Source: Shewanella psychropiezotolerans (GTDB taxonomy: Bacteria; Pseudomonadota; Gammaproteobacteria; Enterobacterales; Shewanellaceae). From it: DNA of 64,000 bases. The position numbers and the translations under genes are program-made. Positions 20,213-31,431 of the stretch are shown here, one piece after another. The first letter of the stretch is position 1, and every line of letters begins with the position of its first letter. The stretch covers positions 2,968,001-3,032,000 of the forward strand of contig NZ_CP041614.1 in NCBI RefSeq assembly GCF_007197555.1, in the 5' to 3' direction. The notes below the pieces were generated by a model that was not told where the DNA came from, did not search any database, and saw only the letters and a list, made by a program, of their open reading frames with translations.

Positions 20213-21982
20213 ATGAAAAAAGCCACATTATCGCTAGCCATAGCCTTATCTTTTGCCGGATTAGGCGGATGCCAAACGCAGGAGGAAACCTCAGAGACTC
20301 CTGAGGCACAGGCCAGTCAGCAACAGAATTTCGCAACATTTTCCAGCCAGTTTATTGACGATTTATGGAAAGAGTCACCGACTTGGGCGCTTTACAGTGG
20401 TTTTCACCAATATGATGGGGTGCTTAAAGTACCCAATGCCAAGAATCGTGAACTGTCTTTAGCCTTTAACCAGAAAGAGTTGAGTAAGCTCGCCTCTTTC
20501 GATCTAGACAAGTTGTCGGCTAATGAGCTGATCGATTATCGATTGATTGAAAACTTACTTAAAAGAGACATCTGGGAGATCAAGCAGTTTAAGTCCTGGC
20601 AGTGGGATCCCTCTTCATACAATGTTGCCGGCGGCTTCGCACAGCTGGTGAACGAAGATTTTGCTCCCTTGGATACCCGTCTACGCTCGGTGCTCGCCCG
20701 AATGGAAAATGTGCCAGCTTATTATCAAGCGGCCCAGGATAATATTGAATCGCCAACGCTTGAGCATACTCAATTAGCGATAATGCAGAATAAGGGCGCC
20801 TTCTCCGTTTTTTCTGATGAGCTACTGACTCAGGCAAAAGAGTCTGGGTTAACAGCAGATGAAAAAGCCTTGTTCGAGACGCGCTTTAACGCATCGACGC
20901 ACGCTATCAATACGCATATTCAGTGGCTGGATGGGTTAGAAACACAATTAACTCGGGATGGTGCGCGCAGTTTCAGAATAGGTGAAGCCCTCTACGAAGA
21001 GAAGTTTGCCTTCGATATTCAGGCCGGGATGAGTGGCAAAGCCTTATATGAGAAGGCCAGTGCCGATAAGGTTCGGGTACAGGACGAGATGGCAGAAATC
21101 ACCTCTAGGCTTTGGTCTACGTATTTTGACACAGCTATGCCTGCAGATAAAAACACCGCCACCAAGCAGTTGATCGATAAATTGTCATCTAAGCATGTAA
21201 AACGCGATGCGTTTGTCGATGAAGTACGCGCACAAATCCCTGAACTCATTGCATTTGTGAAAGAAAAGAAGCTAGTCACCTTAGATCCCAATAAACCTCT
21301 GGTTGTGCGTGAGACGCCAGCCTATATGCGTGGTTTTGCCGGGGCGTCAATCAGTGCGCCTGGTCCCTATGAGAAGTCGAGTAACACTTATTATAACGTG
21401 ACTCCTCTCGATGGTATGAGTGATGAATCGGCAGAAAGCTATCTGCGTGAATACAATCACTGGATCTTGCAGGTGCTTAATATTCACGAAGCCATTCCTG
21501 GTCACTACACTCAGCTGGTTTATTCAAATGAGTCGCCGAGCATGATAAAGAGCTTGTTTGGCAACGGCGCCATGATCGAAGGCTGGGCCGTGTATTCTGA
21601 GCGTATGATGCTCGAAGAAGGTTACGGTAACTTTGAGCCTGAGCTGTGGTTGATGTACTACAAGTGGAACTTACGAGTTATTGCCAACACCATTCTCGAT
21701 TACAGTATTCAGGTAAAAGGCATGACTGAGCAAGAAGCCCTTAACTTGATGACCCAAGAAGCCTTCCAGCAGACGGCCGAAGCCGAAGGTAAGTGGAGGA
21801 GGGCGACGCTGAGTCAAGTACAGCTGACCAGTTACTATTCAGGTTACCGCGAGATCTATGATTTCAGGGAGGAGCTTAAAATGTCTCAAGGCGAGAAATT
21901 TGATCTTAAAGGCTTCCATGAGCAATTTCTAAGTTACGGCAGTGCCCCTGTTAAATATATCCGAGAGCTGATGATGAAATAA
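20213..21982 (+). CDS. DUF885 family lipoprotein, putative zinc peptidase
   Basis: A lipoprotein signal peptide ends in the lipobox LGGC (Cys20), so the mature protein is probably membrane-attached in the envelope. The 589-residue protein carries HEAIPGHYTQL near 420, an HExxPGH-type metal site characteristic of DUF885, and GWAVYSERM downstream, which can supply the third ligand. The ATG at 20213 is preferred over TTG 20201 because it starts a good signal peptide (MKKATLSLAIALSF). A strong terminator follows. Substrate unknown. Confidence 0.88.
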   Translation: MKKATLSLAIALSFAGLGGCQTQEETSETPEAQASQQQNFATFSSQFIDDLWKESPTWALYSGFHQYDGVLKVPNAKNRELSLAFNQKELSKLASFDLDKLSANELIDYRLIENLLKRDIWEIKQFKSWQWDPSSYNVAGGFAQLVNEDFAPLDTRLRSVLARMENVPAYYQAAQDNIESPTLEHTQLAIMQNKGAFSVFSDELLTQAKESGLTADEKALFETRFNASTHAINTHIQWLDGLETQLTRDGARSFRIGEALYEEKFAFDIQAGMSGKALYEKASADKVRVQDEMAEITSRLWSTYFDTAMPADKNTATKQLIDKLSSKHVKRDAFVDEVRAQIPELIAFVKEKKLVTLDPNKPLVVRETPAYMRGFAGASISAPGPYEKSSNTYYNVTPLDGMSDESAESYLREYNHWILQVLNIHEAIPGHYTQLVYSNESPSMIKSLFGNGAMIEGWAVYSERMMLEEGYGNFEPELWLMYYKWNLRVIANTILDYSIQVKGMTEQEALNLMTQEAFQQTAEAEGKWRRATLSQVQLTSYYSGYREIYDFREELKMSQGEKFDLKGFHEQFLSYGSAPVKYIRELMMK

Positions 21983-22041
21983 CATTGTAAGCGAGCAGGT
22001 TGAACTATTAGGGTTCGACATTCTGTTTAAAAAGAGTGTTC

Positions 22042-22078
22042 AAAAAAAGACCAGGCATTAGTCTGGTCTTTTTTTTTG
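22042..22078 (+). terminator. Intrinsic terminator after DUF885 gene
   Basis: AAAAAAGACCAG, loop, CTGGTCTTTTTTTTT. The stem is perfect and has A and T runs on both sides, so it could work on either strand. Confidence 0.88.
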
Positions 22079-22209
22079 CCTAGGTATTTAACAAGGTGCT
22101 AACCAATGCTTTTAGTTTAAATAACTAACACAGCTCACATTTAAATAAAAAACAACTGGAATAAAAATAATAGCTATAGTAGTGTTAATGATAACGGTTC
22201 GCATTCGCA

Positions 22210-22905
22210 ATGTTTGGTGAGATGAGCAACATATTATTGGTCGATGATGATCTAGTGTTTAGGGAATTACTTGAGGAAGCGTTAGAGGCTGAAGGACACA
22301 ATATCGTCTGTGCTGAGAATGGTTTTGAAGCATTGGCAATATTAGAGGAAGACCTCCCCGATATTATTCTGCTAGATATTATGATGCCAAAATTAGATGG
22401 ATTTGGTTTATTGGCTGCAAGGAAAGATCAGATCCCTGTGATAGTGATTTCTGCCATCGATAATGAAGATGAAAGAATAAAAGGCTATGAACTCGGGGCC
22501 GATGATTTCCTTACAAAGCCTTTTAGCGTAAAGGAGCTTTTAGTCCGCATGATAGCATTACAACGTCGCGTAGAATTAACTCGAGCAGAGCAATTTACTG
22601 TCAGCCCAAGCTCTGACACTGAAGTTAAATTTGACGATACTCAATATTGTGTTTCGATAGCATCGAGAAAGGTTACCCTTACTCAAACAGAATTTAAATT
22701 GTTTAAGTACCTGTTTGAACGCAAAGGGAAAGTGATCACGAAACAGGAATTACAGCGCAGTGTACTGCACAAAGATCTCGGCAGGTTCGATCGAAATCTG
22801 GATATGCATATCAGTAACACTCGCCGTAAATTAGCCGATACCCAGCTACCAAAAACTCTGATTAACACGGTCAGAGGACAAGGGTATAGCTTTGCTAATT
22901 GGTGA
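22210..22905 (+). CDS. OmpR-family response regulator (CpxR-like), orphan
   Basis: The receiver domain (about 7-118) has the acidic pocket LLVDDD, phospho-acceptor Asp56 in LLDIMMP, and TKPF. The winged-helix DNA-binding domain (about 135-230) includes LTQTEFKLFKYLF and DRNLDMHISNTRRKL, the latter very like CpxR. No histidine kinase is beside it, so its partner must be encoded elsewhere. An internal ATG at 22222 would start MSNILLVDDD like CpxR itself, but GGTGAG abuts it with no spacing. The start is therefore uncertain by four residues. Confidence 0.88.
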   Translation: MFGEMSNILLVDDDLVFRELLEEALEAEGHNIVCAENGFEALAILEEDLPDIILLDIMMPKLDGFGLLAARKDQIPVIVISAIDNEDERIKGYELGADDFLTKPFSVKELLVRMIALQRRVELTRAEQFTVSPSSDTEVKFDDTQYCVSIASRKVTLTQTEFKLFKYLFERKGKVITKQELQRSVLHKDLGRFDRNLDMHISNTRRKLADTQLPKTLINTVRGQGYSFANW

Positions 22906-22926
22906 ACCGGTTTAAATAAAGGATAC

Positions 22927-22953
22927 AAAAGCCACATTCGATGTGGCTTTTTT
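22927..22953 (+). terminator. Intrinsic terminator after response regulator
   Basis: AAAAGCCACAT, loop TCG, ATGTGGCTTTTTT. Perfect stem with T run, 22 bases after the stop. Confidence 0.88.
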
Positions 22954-23057
22954 GTTTTTTAGCTGCCCCATTGCACATTTTCGTTTATCCTATAGGCCAT
23001 TTATTGAGTCACTAGGTTCAGATGACTCATTCTCTCAGATTAATCAAAGGAAGACCT

Positions 23058-24185
23058 ATGCGGATCAGTGCTAATTTTGATGGTGGAAACATTGAAGTCA
23101 TCAATCAAGATGATATTAATGATGTGCAGTTAGCCATTCGTCCGGACGTTGGTGGAGAATTTTACCAATGGTTCAACTTCCGCCTCGAAGGTGAAGTGGG
23201 TAATCGATATCTGCTTAATATTGTCAACGCTGGTTCTGCTTCCTATCCAAAAGGATGGGAAAACTACCAAGCCGTCGCCACATACGACAGACAACAATGG
23301 TTTAGGCTGCCCACAGAGTATAAAGATGGCAAATTGACCATAGCGGTCGATCTCGACTGTGATGCGATTCAAATTGCCTATTTTGCCCCATACAGCTACG
23401 AGCGTCATCAAGATCTACTGGCCGCAGTGCAAGTGCACCCTCTCGTGAGTCTTGAGCATCTGGGTCTGACACTCGATGACCGAGATCTGACCTTAATCAA
23501 GGTGGGTGATGGCGACGAGTCGAAGGCAAATATCTGGATCACCGCTCGTCAGCATCCGGGCGAGACGATGGCCGAATGGTTGGTAGAAGGCTTTATCAAT
23601 AATCTGCTCGACGGTGATTGTGCCAATGCAAAGGCATTATTAGACAAGGCAAACTTCTATATTGTGCCTAATATGAATCCGGATGGCTCGGTGAGAGGGC
23701 ACTTGAGAACCAATGCTGCCGGCGTCAACCTTAATCGTGAATGGCTCAGCCCGTCTCTCGAGAAGAGCCCGGAAGTATTCCATGTCACCAACAAGATGAA
23801 AGAGACTGGCGTGGATCTGTTTTATGATGTTCATGGCGATGAAGGCCTGCCTTTCGTCTTCCTTGCAGGCTGTGAAGGCGTCCCTTGTTATAATGATAAG
23901 ATGGCAGCATTGCAGCAGAAATTTATCGATACACTTAAATTAACCAGCGCCGACTTCCAAACTGAGTTCGGTTACGACAAAGATGAGCCTGGCAAGGCAA
24001 ATCTAACCGTGGCCTCTAACTGGGTCGCTGAAACATTCCAATGTTTGTCTAATACATTGGAGATGCCATTTAAAGATAATGATAATTTAGCAGATCCTAT
24101 GTCGGGATGGTCTCCTGAACGCTCAATCTACTTAGGTGAAGCCTCACTCACGGCGATGTTAGCCGTAGTGGACGAACTTCGCTAG
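23058..24185 (+). CDS. M14 family zinc carboxypeptidase, cytosolic AGBL-type
   Basis: The 375-residue protein starts at ATG 23058 behind AAAGGAAG. An N-terminal beta-sandwich domain (about 1-125) precedes the carboxypeptidase fold. Zinc-ligand segments are ARQHPGE (HxxE) and FYDVHGDEG (His). The substrate-arginine segment NLNREW and the catalytic-glutamate region CLSNTLEMPF follow. This order is typical of the cytosolic carboxypeptidase (M14D) group. No signal peptide is present. Substrate unknown. It is followed by two small genes that may be cotranscribed. Confidence 0.88.
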   Translation: MRISANFDGGNIEVINQDDINDVQLAIRPDVGGEFYQWFNFRLEGEVGNRYLLNIVNAGSASYPKGWENYQAVATYDRQQWFRLPTEYKDGKLTIAVDLDCDAIQIAYFAPYSYERHQDLLAAVQVHPLVSLEHLGLTLDDRDLTLIKVGDGDESKANIWITARQHPGETMAEWLVEGFINNLLDGDCANAKALLDKANFYIVPNMNPDGSVRGHLRTNAAGVNLNREWLSPSLEKSPEVFHVTNKMKETGVDLFYDVHGDEGLPFVFLAGCEGVPCYNDKMAALQQKFIDTLKLTSADFQTEFGYDKDEPGKANLTVASNWVAETFQCLSNTLEMPFKDNDNLADPMSGWSPERSIYLGEASLTAMLAVVDELR

Positions 24186-24212
24186 GTCACTCATCATAAA
24201 TTTGAGGTAACG

Positions 24213-24530
24213 ATGGCATTAATTAAATGTCCAAGTTGTCAGAAACGGATCTCGAGTAAGGCGACAACATGCAGCTTCTGCAATGCAGACCTAACCGGTA
24301 ATACTGACTCATTGACCACCATCAGTCATATTAAGCGTTCGAATCAGCTGATGAACCACAGCATGTTGTCTATGACCTTGTTTATAGCGGGAGTGGTGAT
24401 CTGGTTTTGGGGAGGGGAGCCTGCCCAAGGGATTAGATCTTACATCGCCGGTGTGTGTTTTGTGCTGGGTTTTGTGGGCTACATGATCACTCGCGTGAGA
24501 ATGGTATTGCATAAACGGAAAAGTGTATGA
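24213..24530 (+). CDS. Small zinc-ribbon membrane protein
   Basis: The 105-residue protein has an N-terminal zinc ribbon (CPSC at 6-9, CSFC at 20-23) and two membrane helices (about 50-66 and 73-92). It lies 27 bases after the M14 gene, and its stop overlaps the next start (ATGA). Conserved architecture, function unknown. Confidence 0.75.
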   Translation: MALIKCPSCQKRISSKATTCSFCNADLTGNTDSLTTISHIKRSNQLMNHSMLSMTLFIAGVVIWFWGGEPAQGIRSYIAGVCFVLGFVGYMITRVRMVLHKRKSV

Positions 24531-24808
24531 CAGATATAAATAAGATGATCGATGAGATGCCCCATGTCGTCTATGAGAGACTGGTTAGCGGCGTCGAGTT
24601 GGGCAAGTGGGAAGACGGCACCGTGTTGTCACAAGCGCAGCGTGACTCGACTCTGCAGTTGGTGATGCTGTATCAAGCGAGAAGATTGAACCAAACGGAT
24701 CATTTAACGGTGAACTCTGCCGGGCAGCTCAATGAATTATCTAAGTCTCAGCTAAAGAAACAGTTCAAAGGTGAGTCCATCGCCGAGTTTAAAGAGAAAG
24801 ACCTATAA
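24527..24808 (+). CDS. yeaC: YeaC family (DUF1315) protein
   Basis: The 93 residues resemble YeaC of Escherichia coli, with VYERLVSGVELGKWEDG, LQLVMLYQARR and GQLNELSKSQLKKQF. Function is unknown. In Escherichia coli, yeaC lies in the same general chromosomal region as ansA and sppA, which also follow here. The start overlaps the upstream stop codon, implying translational coupling. A terminator follows. Confidence 0.85.
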   Translation: MTDINKMIDEMPHVVYERLVSGVELGKWEDGTVLSQAQRDSTLQLVMLYQARRLNQTDHLTVNSAGQLNELSKSQLKKQFKGESIAEFKEKDL

Positions 24809-24834
24809 TAGATCTGCTACGCATCTCTATTGAG

Positions 24835-24872
24835 AAGGTGAGTAACCAAATAGCAGTTACTCGCCTTTTTTC
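24835..24872 (+). terminator. Intrinsic terminator after yeaC
   Basis: AAGGTGAGTAAC, nine-base loop, GTTACTCGCCTT and a T run. One G-T pair in a twelve-pair stem. Confidence 0.88.
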
Positions 24873-24962
24873 TTTATTTTCTGGCTAATATGCGCAGCAT
24901 ATTATTGCTAATCTCTCATACTTCAATAAACATCGAGTTCACAGTAAGGTTTCAATGGGAGA

Positions 24963-25976
24963 TCAATCTTCGCTCAGCTCGCCAACCAGATCCTGCTGCA
25001 TCGCCTCTCTCACTTGTGTAGGGGACAAGGGCTTAGACAGTAGGTAGTGTAACTTAGCCAAAGCGGCTTCCGTCGTCATATCCGAACCACTGATCACACC
25101 CGCCTCTTGCAGGGCATTCCCCGTCGCATAGCCCGACATATTGACCTTGCCCTGTAGACATTGAGTGAGGTTAACCAAGACTATCCCACGTTGACTCGCC
25201 TGTGACAGCACCTTAAGCAGCGCTGGATTTTGAGGGGCGTTACCGACCCCATAGGTAAGCAAGATCAGTGCTTTGACCGGTTGCTGTAAGATGTTCTCTA
25301 TGATATCGGTGGTGATGCCCGGATAGAGTGTCACTACGCCTATTGGTTGGGGACTGATGGTGGCGACATCTAAAGGCTTATCCGACGGCTCAGCTATTTT
25401 CCCGGCCTTCATGTGGATCTTGATGCCTGCTTCGAGTAATAAGGGAAAGTTAGGTGAGGCGAAGGCGCCGAAACCATCGGCATGAGCCTTGGTCGTCCTG
25501 TTTCCCCGAAACAGCTTGTTATTAAAGAATAGGCACACTTCGGCGACCGGGTAATTAGCGGCGATGTAGAGTGAATTTAACAGGTTGGTTTGACCATCGG
25601 ATCTGAGCTGGGCTAAGGGGATCTGAGACCCCGTGACAATCACAGGTTTTGAGAGGTCTTGTAACATGAAGGACAAGGCCGAAGCAGTGAAGGCCATGGT
25701 ATCTGTGCCGTGCAAGATCACGAAGCCATCATACTTATCGTAGTTTAACTTAATATCATTGGCGATCATCTGCCAATCTGTCGGCGCCATATCCGATGAA
25801 TCGATCAGTGGACAATATTCCTGGATCACGAATTGTGGCATATCATCATGGTAGAACTCAGGCATAGCCTTGACACAATCGGTGAGAAAACCTGCGACAG
25901 GGGCGAAGCCATGGGAGGTCTTTTGCATGCCTATGGTGCCGCCTGTATAGGCAACATAAATGGAACGTTTGGTCAT
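24963..25976 (-). CDS. ansA: L-asparaginase I, cytoplasmic
   Basis: The enzyme hydrolyses asparagine to aspartate and ammonia. From ATG at 25974-25976 the protein starts MTKRSIYVAYTGGTIGMQ, with the first catalytic threonine in TGGTIG. The second signature HGTDTMAFTASALSFM follows. The 337-residue length and the absence of a signal peptide match type I AnsA. An upstream in-frame extension to 26036 has no family match. It lies downstream of sppA on the same strand, but a terminator separates them. Confidence 0.94.
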   Translation of the reverse strand: MTKRSIYVAYTGGTIGMQKTSHGFAPVAGFLTDCVKAMPEFYHDDMPQFVIQEYCPLIDSSDMAPTDWQMIANDIKLNYDKYDGFVILHGTDTMAFTASALSFMLQDLSKPVIVTGSQIPLAQLRSDGQTNLLNSLYIAANYPVAEVCLFFNNKLFRGNRTTKAHADGFGAFASPNFPLLLEAGIKIHMKAGKIAEPSDKPLDVATISPQPIGVVTLYPGITTDIIENILQQPVKALILLTYGVGNAPQNPALLKVLSQASQRGIVLVNLTQCLQGKVNMSGYATGNALQEAGVISGSDMTTEAALAKLHYLLSKPLSPTQVREAMQQDLVGELSED

Positions 25977-26087
25977 GGTTATATTCAGGTGGACGCTATT
26001 TGGCTGAAGTATACTTGCTTGGTGAGCTTCACCCAATGGTTTCCGCTATTTAAATTCGTATCTGTATAGGGTCCAGAGTTAGACATT

Positions 26088-26122
26088 AAAAAACCCGAGC
26101 AGGCAGAGCCTGATCGGGTTTG
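26088..26122 (-). terminator. Intrinsic terminator after sppA
   Basis: On the minus strand AACCCGA, TCAGGC, a short loop, GCCTG and TCGGGTTTTTT form a long GC-rich hairpin ending in T residues, about 43 bases after the sppA stop. Confidence 0.88.
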
Positions 26123-26164
26123 TGTTTGTTGAACAGCCTGTGGTTAGACTCTGTTACCTTGAGA

Positions 26165-28009
26165 TTATAGCGTACAGTTATCGCAGAACAGGTACATGCC
26201 ATTAGGATCATCGAAGCCATTGAACTCTTCAATCACACCGGACCACTGAGTCAGTACTTGTTCTATGATTGAATTATCCATGCTGCTCTGGGGCAAGTAA
26301 GCGGCGGCCGATGCGAACATCTCTTGGATAAACATCTCTTGTGGGCTCAACTCTTGTTCTATGATTTGACTATCGAAGTCTTCCAGTCCAGCCATTTCAG
26401 CGGCCTTGGCAACGGCATTGTCCAGATCGCCAAGCTCATCGATAAGTCCTAACTTGAGTGCCTTACGGCCGGACCACACACGTCCCTGGGCTATGCTATC
26501 TACATCTTCCAGGCTCATGTCACGTTCTTTAGCGACCAGAGAGATGAAGTCATGGTATCCACGCTCGATATGACGTTGAATGACGCTCTTAATTTCAGGA
26601 GTTAAGCCTTTGGCTACCGAAATACCCGCCCACTGTGAGGTGGCGACACCATCTGTGTGTATGCCTAAGCTAGAGAGCGAATCTTCGAAGGTGGTGATCA
26701 TGCCGAAGATGCCGATGGAGCCTGTGAGTGTCGTAGGAGTGGCATAGATGTAGTCGGCGCTCGCCGAGATCCAGTACCCACCCGAGGCGGCATAGCTGCC
26801 CATGCTCACGACGACGGGTTTACCGGCAGTCTTGAGTGCCAGGACTTCTTGACGGATCTGCTCAGAGGCAAACGCACTGCCACCAGGGCTGTCTACGCGC
26901 AGTACAACGGCCTTGACCTTATCATCAAATCTGGCCTTGCGAAGTAGCTGGGAGGTACTCTCACCACCAATTTGACCAGCGGGCTGATTGCCGTTGAGTA
27001 TGGTGCCTTTCGCCACTATGATGCCGACGGTATCATCGATGAAGAGATCCGGTTGAGTCGAAATGAGCGACTGATAGTCATACAAGCTTACTTGCTTGTA
27101 GCTGTTGCCTTCTGCGGCTTTACCCACTGTGTCTATCATATCGAGTCTAAAGGCTTCTGCAGAGGCTAATTCGTCTACCCAATGCATGTTGATTGCCATA
27201 TCTGCCGATTTACCATCGGCCTTATCTAGTTCACGCAGGTAATCTTCTGCATCGAGTACCAGCTGCTCTGGCTTGATGTTGCGGTTACTTGATACCGTGG
27301 CTGCATAACTGGCCCAGATATCATTGAGTAATTCAGTATTGGCTTTTTTAGCGGCCGGTGACATATCGTCGCGGATATAAGGCTCTACTGCGGACTTGAA
27401 GGTACCTACACGGAAAATATGCGCATTGATTTTAAGCTTATCTAACGCAGACTTATAGTACTGACGGTAGCGACTCAAGCCATTTAATTCCACGCTACCC
27501 TGGGGATTAAGATAGATGGTGTCGGCGAAGCTGGCTAAGAAGTATTGATTCTGTCCGTACCAATTGGCTGTCGCCATAATCGGTTTTCCCGTTGCTTTAA
27601 AGCGGGTCAAAGCATCACCAATAGATTGAAGTTTACTTATCCCAGTCCATCTGAGGTGACCCATGTCTAATACGATAGCAGAGATACGCTCATCGGCGGC
27701 GGCATTATCGATGACATTGAGGATATCGGCGAGTAATATCTCACCCGAGCCATCGTTATTCTTGCTGCTTTTCATGGCCGCTTCGATGGGGTCAACTTGA
27801 CGTTTTTGTTCAACGACTGAACCGGCTAAGTCCAGGACTAGGGCTGAGCCTGATTCAACCTGAACATCATTATCGACACTGACTGCGACGATAAGCATGG
27901 CGAGGAAACCGAAAAAGAACAGATTAAGCACCAGTTTTCTAAATCCGTTGATACTTTTCCAGATTAGCTGAAAAATTCTTTTAATTAATGAGGGTTTAGC
28001 GGACATCAT
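26165..28009 (-). CDS. sppA: Signal peptide peptidase SppA, 67-kDa type
   Basis: This is an inner-membrane serine protease that digests cleaved signal peptides. The 614-residue protein has an N-terminal membrane helix (about 26-46) and two tandem ClpP-like domains. The catalytic lysine lies in FRVGTFKSAVEP (N-terminal domain) and the nucleophile serine in GSYAASGGYWIS (C-terminal domain), the split-dyad arrangement of SppA. TLTGSIGIFG and the region around DSPGGSAFASEQIR are also typical. It ends in an unusual tail YLFCDNCTL. Confidence 0.94.
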   Translation of the reverse strand: MMSAKPSLIKRIFQLIWKSINGFRKLVLNLFFFGFLAMLIVAVSVDNDVQVESGSALVLDLAGSVVEQKRQVDPIEAAMKSSKNNDGSGEILLADILNVIDNAAADERISAIVLDMGHLRWTGISKLQSIGDALTRFKATGKPIMATANWYGQNQYFLASFADTIYLNPQGSVELNGLSRYRQYYKSALDKLKINAHIFRVGTFKSAVEPYIRDDMSPAAKKANTELLNDIWASYAATVSSNRNIKPEQLVLDAEDYLRELDKADGKSADMAINMHWVDELASAEAFRLDMIDTVGKAAEGNSYKQVSLYDYQSLISTQPDLFIDDTVGIIVAKGTILNGNQPAGQIGGESTSQLLRKARFDDKVKAVVLRVDSPGGSAFASEQIRQEVLALKTAGKPVVVSMGSYAASGGYWISASADYIYATPTTLTGSIGIFGMITTFEDSLSSLGIHTDGVATSQWAGISVAKGLTPEIKSVIQRHIERGYHDFISLVAKERDMSLEDVDSIAQGRVWSGRKALKLGLIDELGDLDNAVAKAAEMAGLEDFDSQIIEQELSPQEMFIQEMFASAAAYLPQSSMDNSIIEQVLTQWSGVIEEFNGFDDPNGMYLFCDNCTL

Positions 28010-28141
28010 CCACTCCTTTATTACTTCAATATCACTATGCTAACTGAAAAAATGCTAATTGGGTTAATTGAATTGTAAAGGAATCTGATAAAACCTTGGT
28101 GGCGCTAGAGTTGAGCTTAGGAGAAACAAGAGGTATGCTGA

Positions 28142-28160
28142 TTTGAATCACTTGTTTAAA
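28142..28160. promoter_or_regulatory. Imperfect palindrome upstream of fadH (possible fatty-acid regulator site)
   Basis: TTTGAATCACTTGTTTAAA lies 12 bases before the fadH ATG. It is partly palindromic and resembles the TTCAAAC-n-TTTGAA type of site bound by the TetR-family regulator PsrA in gammaproteobacterial fatty-acid genes. The match is weak on the left half. Confidence 0.28.
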
Positions 28161-28172
28161 AAGGATGTTTGA

Positions 28173-30218
<2,046 letters not shown>

Positions 30219-30256
30219 CACAGATTGGTATAACAGGGTTTCAAGCTGGTAATTAA

Positions 30257-30294
30257 AGTCTGATAGAGATGTATCGATTCTGTCAGGCTTTTTT
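30257..30294 (+). terminator. Intrinsic terminator after fadH
   Basis: AGTCTGATAGA, 11-base loop, TCTGTCAGGCT and six T. The stem has eleven pairs with two G-T. Confidence 0.87.
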
Positions 30295-30442
30295 GTGTCT
30301 AATTAATCAGGATTAGGTTTGTTCCAGGATTATCACAGCGGCTGATATATAGAGGGCACTTACCGAACGTTTATGTAAAGCCAAGATCGCCAGTTACCTC
30401 GAGTAACCGTGAAATCACGCTTCTTTAAAGCATAGCAGTGCG

Positions 30443-30617
30443 CTGTCGCCACTTTGTTGTAATTGGAGGCGGCGGGGCTCGAACCCGTGTCCAAAAAGCC
30501 TACATCCTATCTAGCAGTCAGTAATCACGTATGATTTCAACAGTTTCAACATGTTACCATTTAACCTCTGTTAGAAAGCATTAGCCTTTCTAAATGGTTG
30601 CCGCCATTCTGTCGCCA
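30443..30617. repeat. Direct repeats flanking the tmRNA fragment
   Basis: CTGTCGCCA at 30443-30451 and again at 30609-30617 are each followed by T-rich sequence (ACTTTGTTGTA and TTTTTGTAGG). The pair brackets the tmRNA fragment at 156 to 166 bases spacing and could be integrase arm sites. The remaining bases from 30507 to 30832 contain no gene I can support. Confidence 0.35.
30464..30506 (-). other. Displaced 3' end of tmRNA (ssrA), probable attachment site of an integrated element
   Basis: On the minus strand the 43 bases begin GATGTAGG, continue GGACACGGGTTCGAGCC and end CCGCCTCCA. This is the T-arm and acceptor 3' half of tmRNA. Nothing upstream resembles the rest of tmRNA (no tag frame, no D-loop part), so this is a fragment and not a gene. 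Tyrosine-integrase islands commonly insert in ssrA and leave such a copy at the far border. The T-stem is still well paired. The orientation implies the intact ssrA would lie at higher coordinates. Confidence 0.8.
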
Positions 30618-30841
30618 TTTTTGTAGGTAACTAACTCCCTGCCTGAGCTGTGTTAGTGCATGACGTAGCAATAACAGATACAAACACTATCCGGCAGAGA
30701 TAAACACAATAAGCTGCGTGTACTAAGTAGTCGATATAGAATTACTTTATGTTTAGACAGCTAAACATATCTGTCAATTGATAGCAGTTACTCTGGTTGT
30801 ATTTGCTTTGTTGACGACATTAACAAAAAGAGGTGGTAGCT

Positions 30842-31348
30842 ATGGCAACTGCGTCATTCAATAAAGACTTTGTTGTTACTGACGAAAAGAGTATACAACA
30901 ATTGAAGAGCGAACTTTGCAAGCCGCGCGTAGTGGAAGTAAAGAAGCGCGATCAGAAAAAAGATAAAGTCAAAGGGATCAGCTTATTAAGACAACGATTG
31001 TCAAGCTTGGACTTACTAGAAGAGTTTGGAAAAGAAGAAACTTCCAAGCTATTTTTAGATTTTACTTGCCCCAAAAAACCCGATGTAGAAGACTTCATCC
31101 GTTTTAAGTCCATCCGTTTTGAAGAAAGCGACAGTGTACGAACATACTTAATATTAAATGAAGAAGGCCTCATTCTGGCTTACTTTTCCATATCCTTTAA
31201 AGAATTGTATCTTGGCGGCTTCGAACTCGCGAAAACACAAGTTAAGAAGCTTGATGGAATGCGAAAGGATGTAGAAAGGCTTCGGGTCTTTTTGATAGGC
31301 CAACTAGCAAAGAACTATAGTGTCGACGACAACGTACTTACTCTTTAA
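30842..31348 (+). CDS. GNAT-like protein with antitoxin-like N-terminus, probably C-terminally truncated
   Basis: The ATG at 30842 follows AGAGGTGG. Residues 1-35 (SFNKDFVV...KSIQQLKSEL) resemble the short proteins that precede GNAT toxins. From about 65 the sequence resembles the start of toxin-type GNAT acetyltransferases: LFLDFTC, IRFEESDSVRTYLI, LAYFSISFKELYLG, then KKLDGMRKDVERL and FLIGQLAKN. The fold should continue for about 50 more residues, but a TAA stops it at 31348. The frame continues after the stop with DILDEVYCVID, which looks like the lost C-terminus. It is probably inactive as an acetyltransferase. Confidence 0.5.
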   Translation: MATASFNKDFVVTDEKSIQQLKSELCKPRVVEVKKRDQKKDKVKGISLLRQRLSSLDLLEEFGKEETSKLFLDFTCPKKPDVEDFIRFKSIRFEESDSVRTYLILNEEGLILAYFSISFKELYLGGFELAKTQVKKLDGMRKDVERLRVFLIGQLAKNYSVDDNVLTL

Positions 31349-31431
31349 GATATTTTAGATGAAGTGTATTGCGTCATTGACTTCTGGTTCGTTATTTCAA
31401 GCCTAAATTAAAAGAACATCGATATCGACGA

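Noticed and set aside
22042..22078. Attachment site or repeat element at the A/T-flanked hairpin
   Set aside because: Position and shape fit an ordinary intrinsic terminator after the DUF885 gene.
30464..30830. A complete tmRNA gene
   Set aside because: Only the last 43 bases match tmRNA. No tag-peptide frame, pseudoknots or 5' acceptor half could be found next to it.
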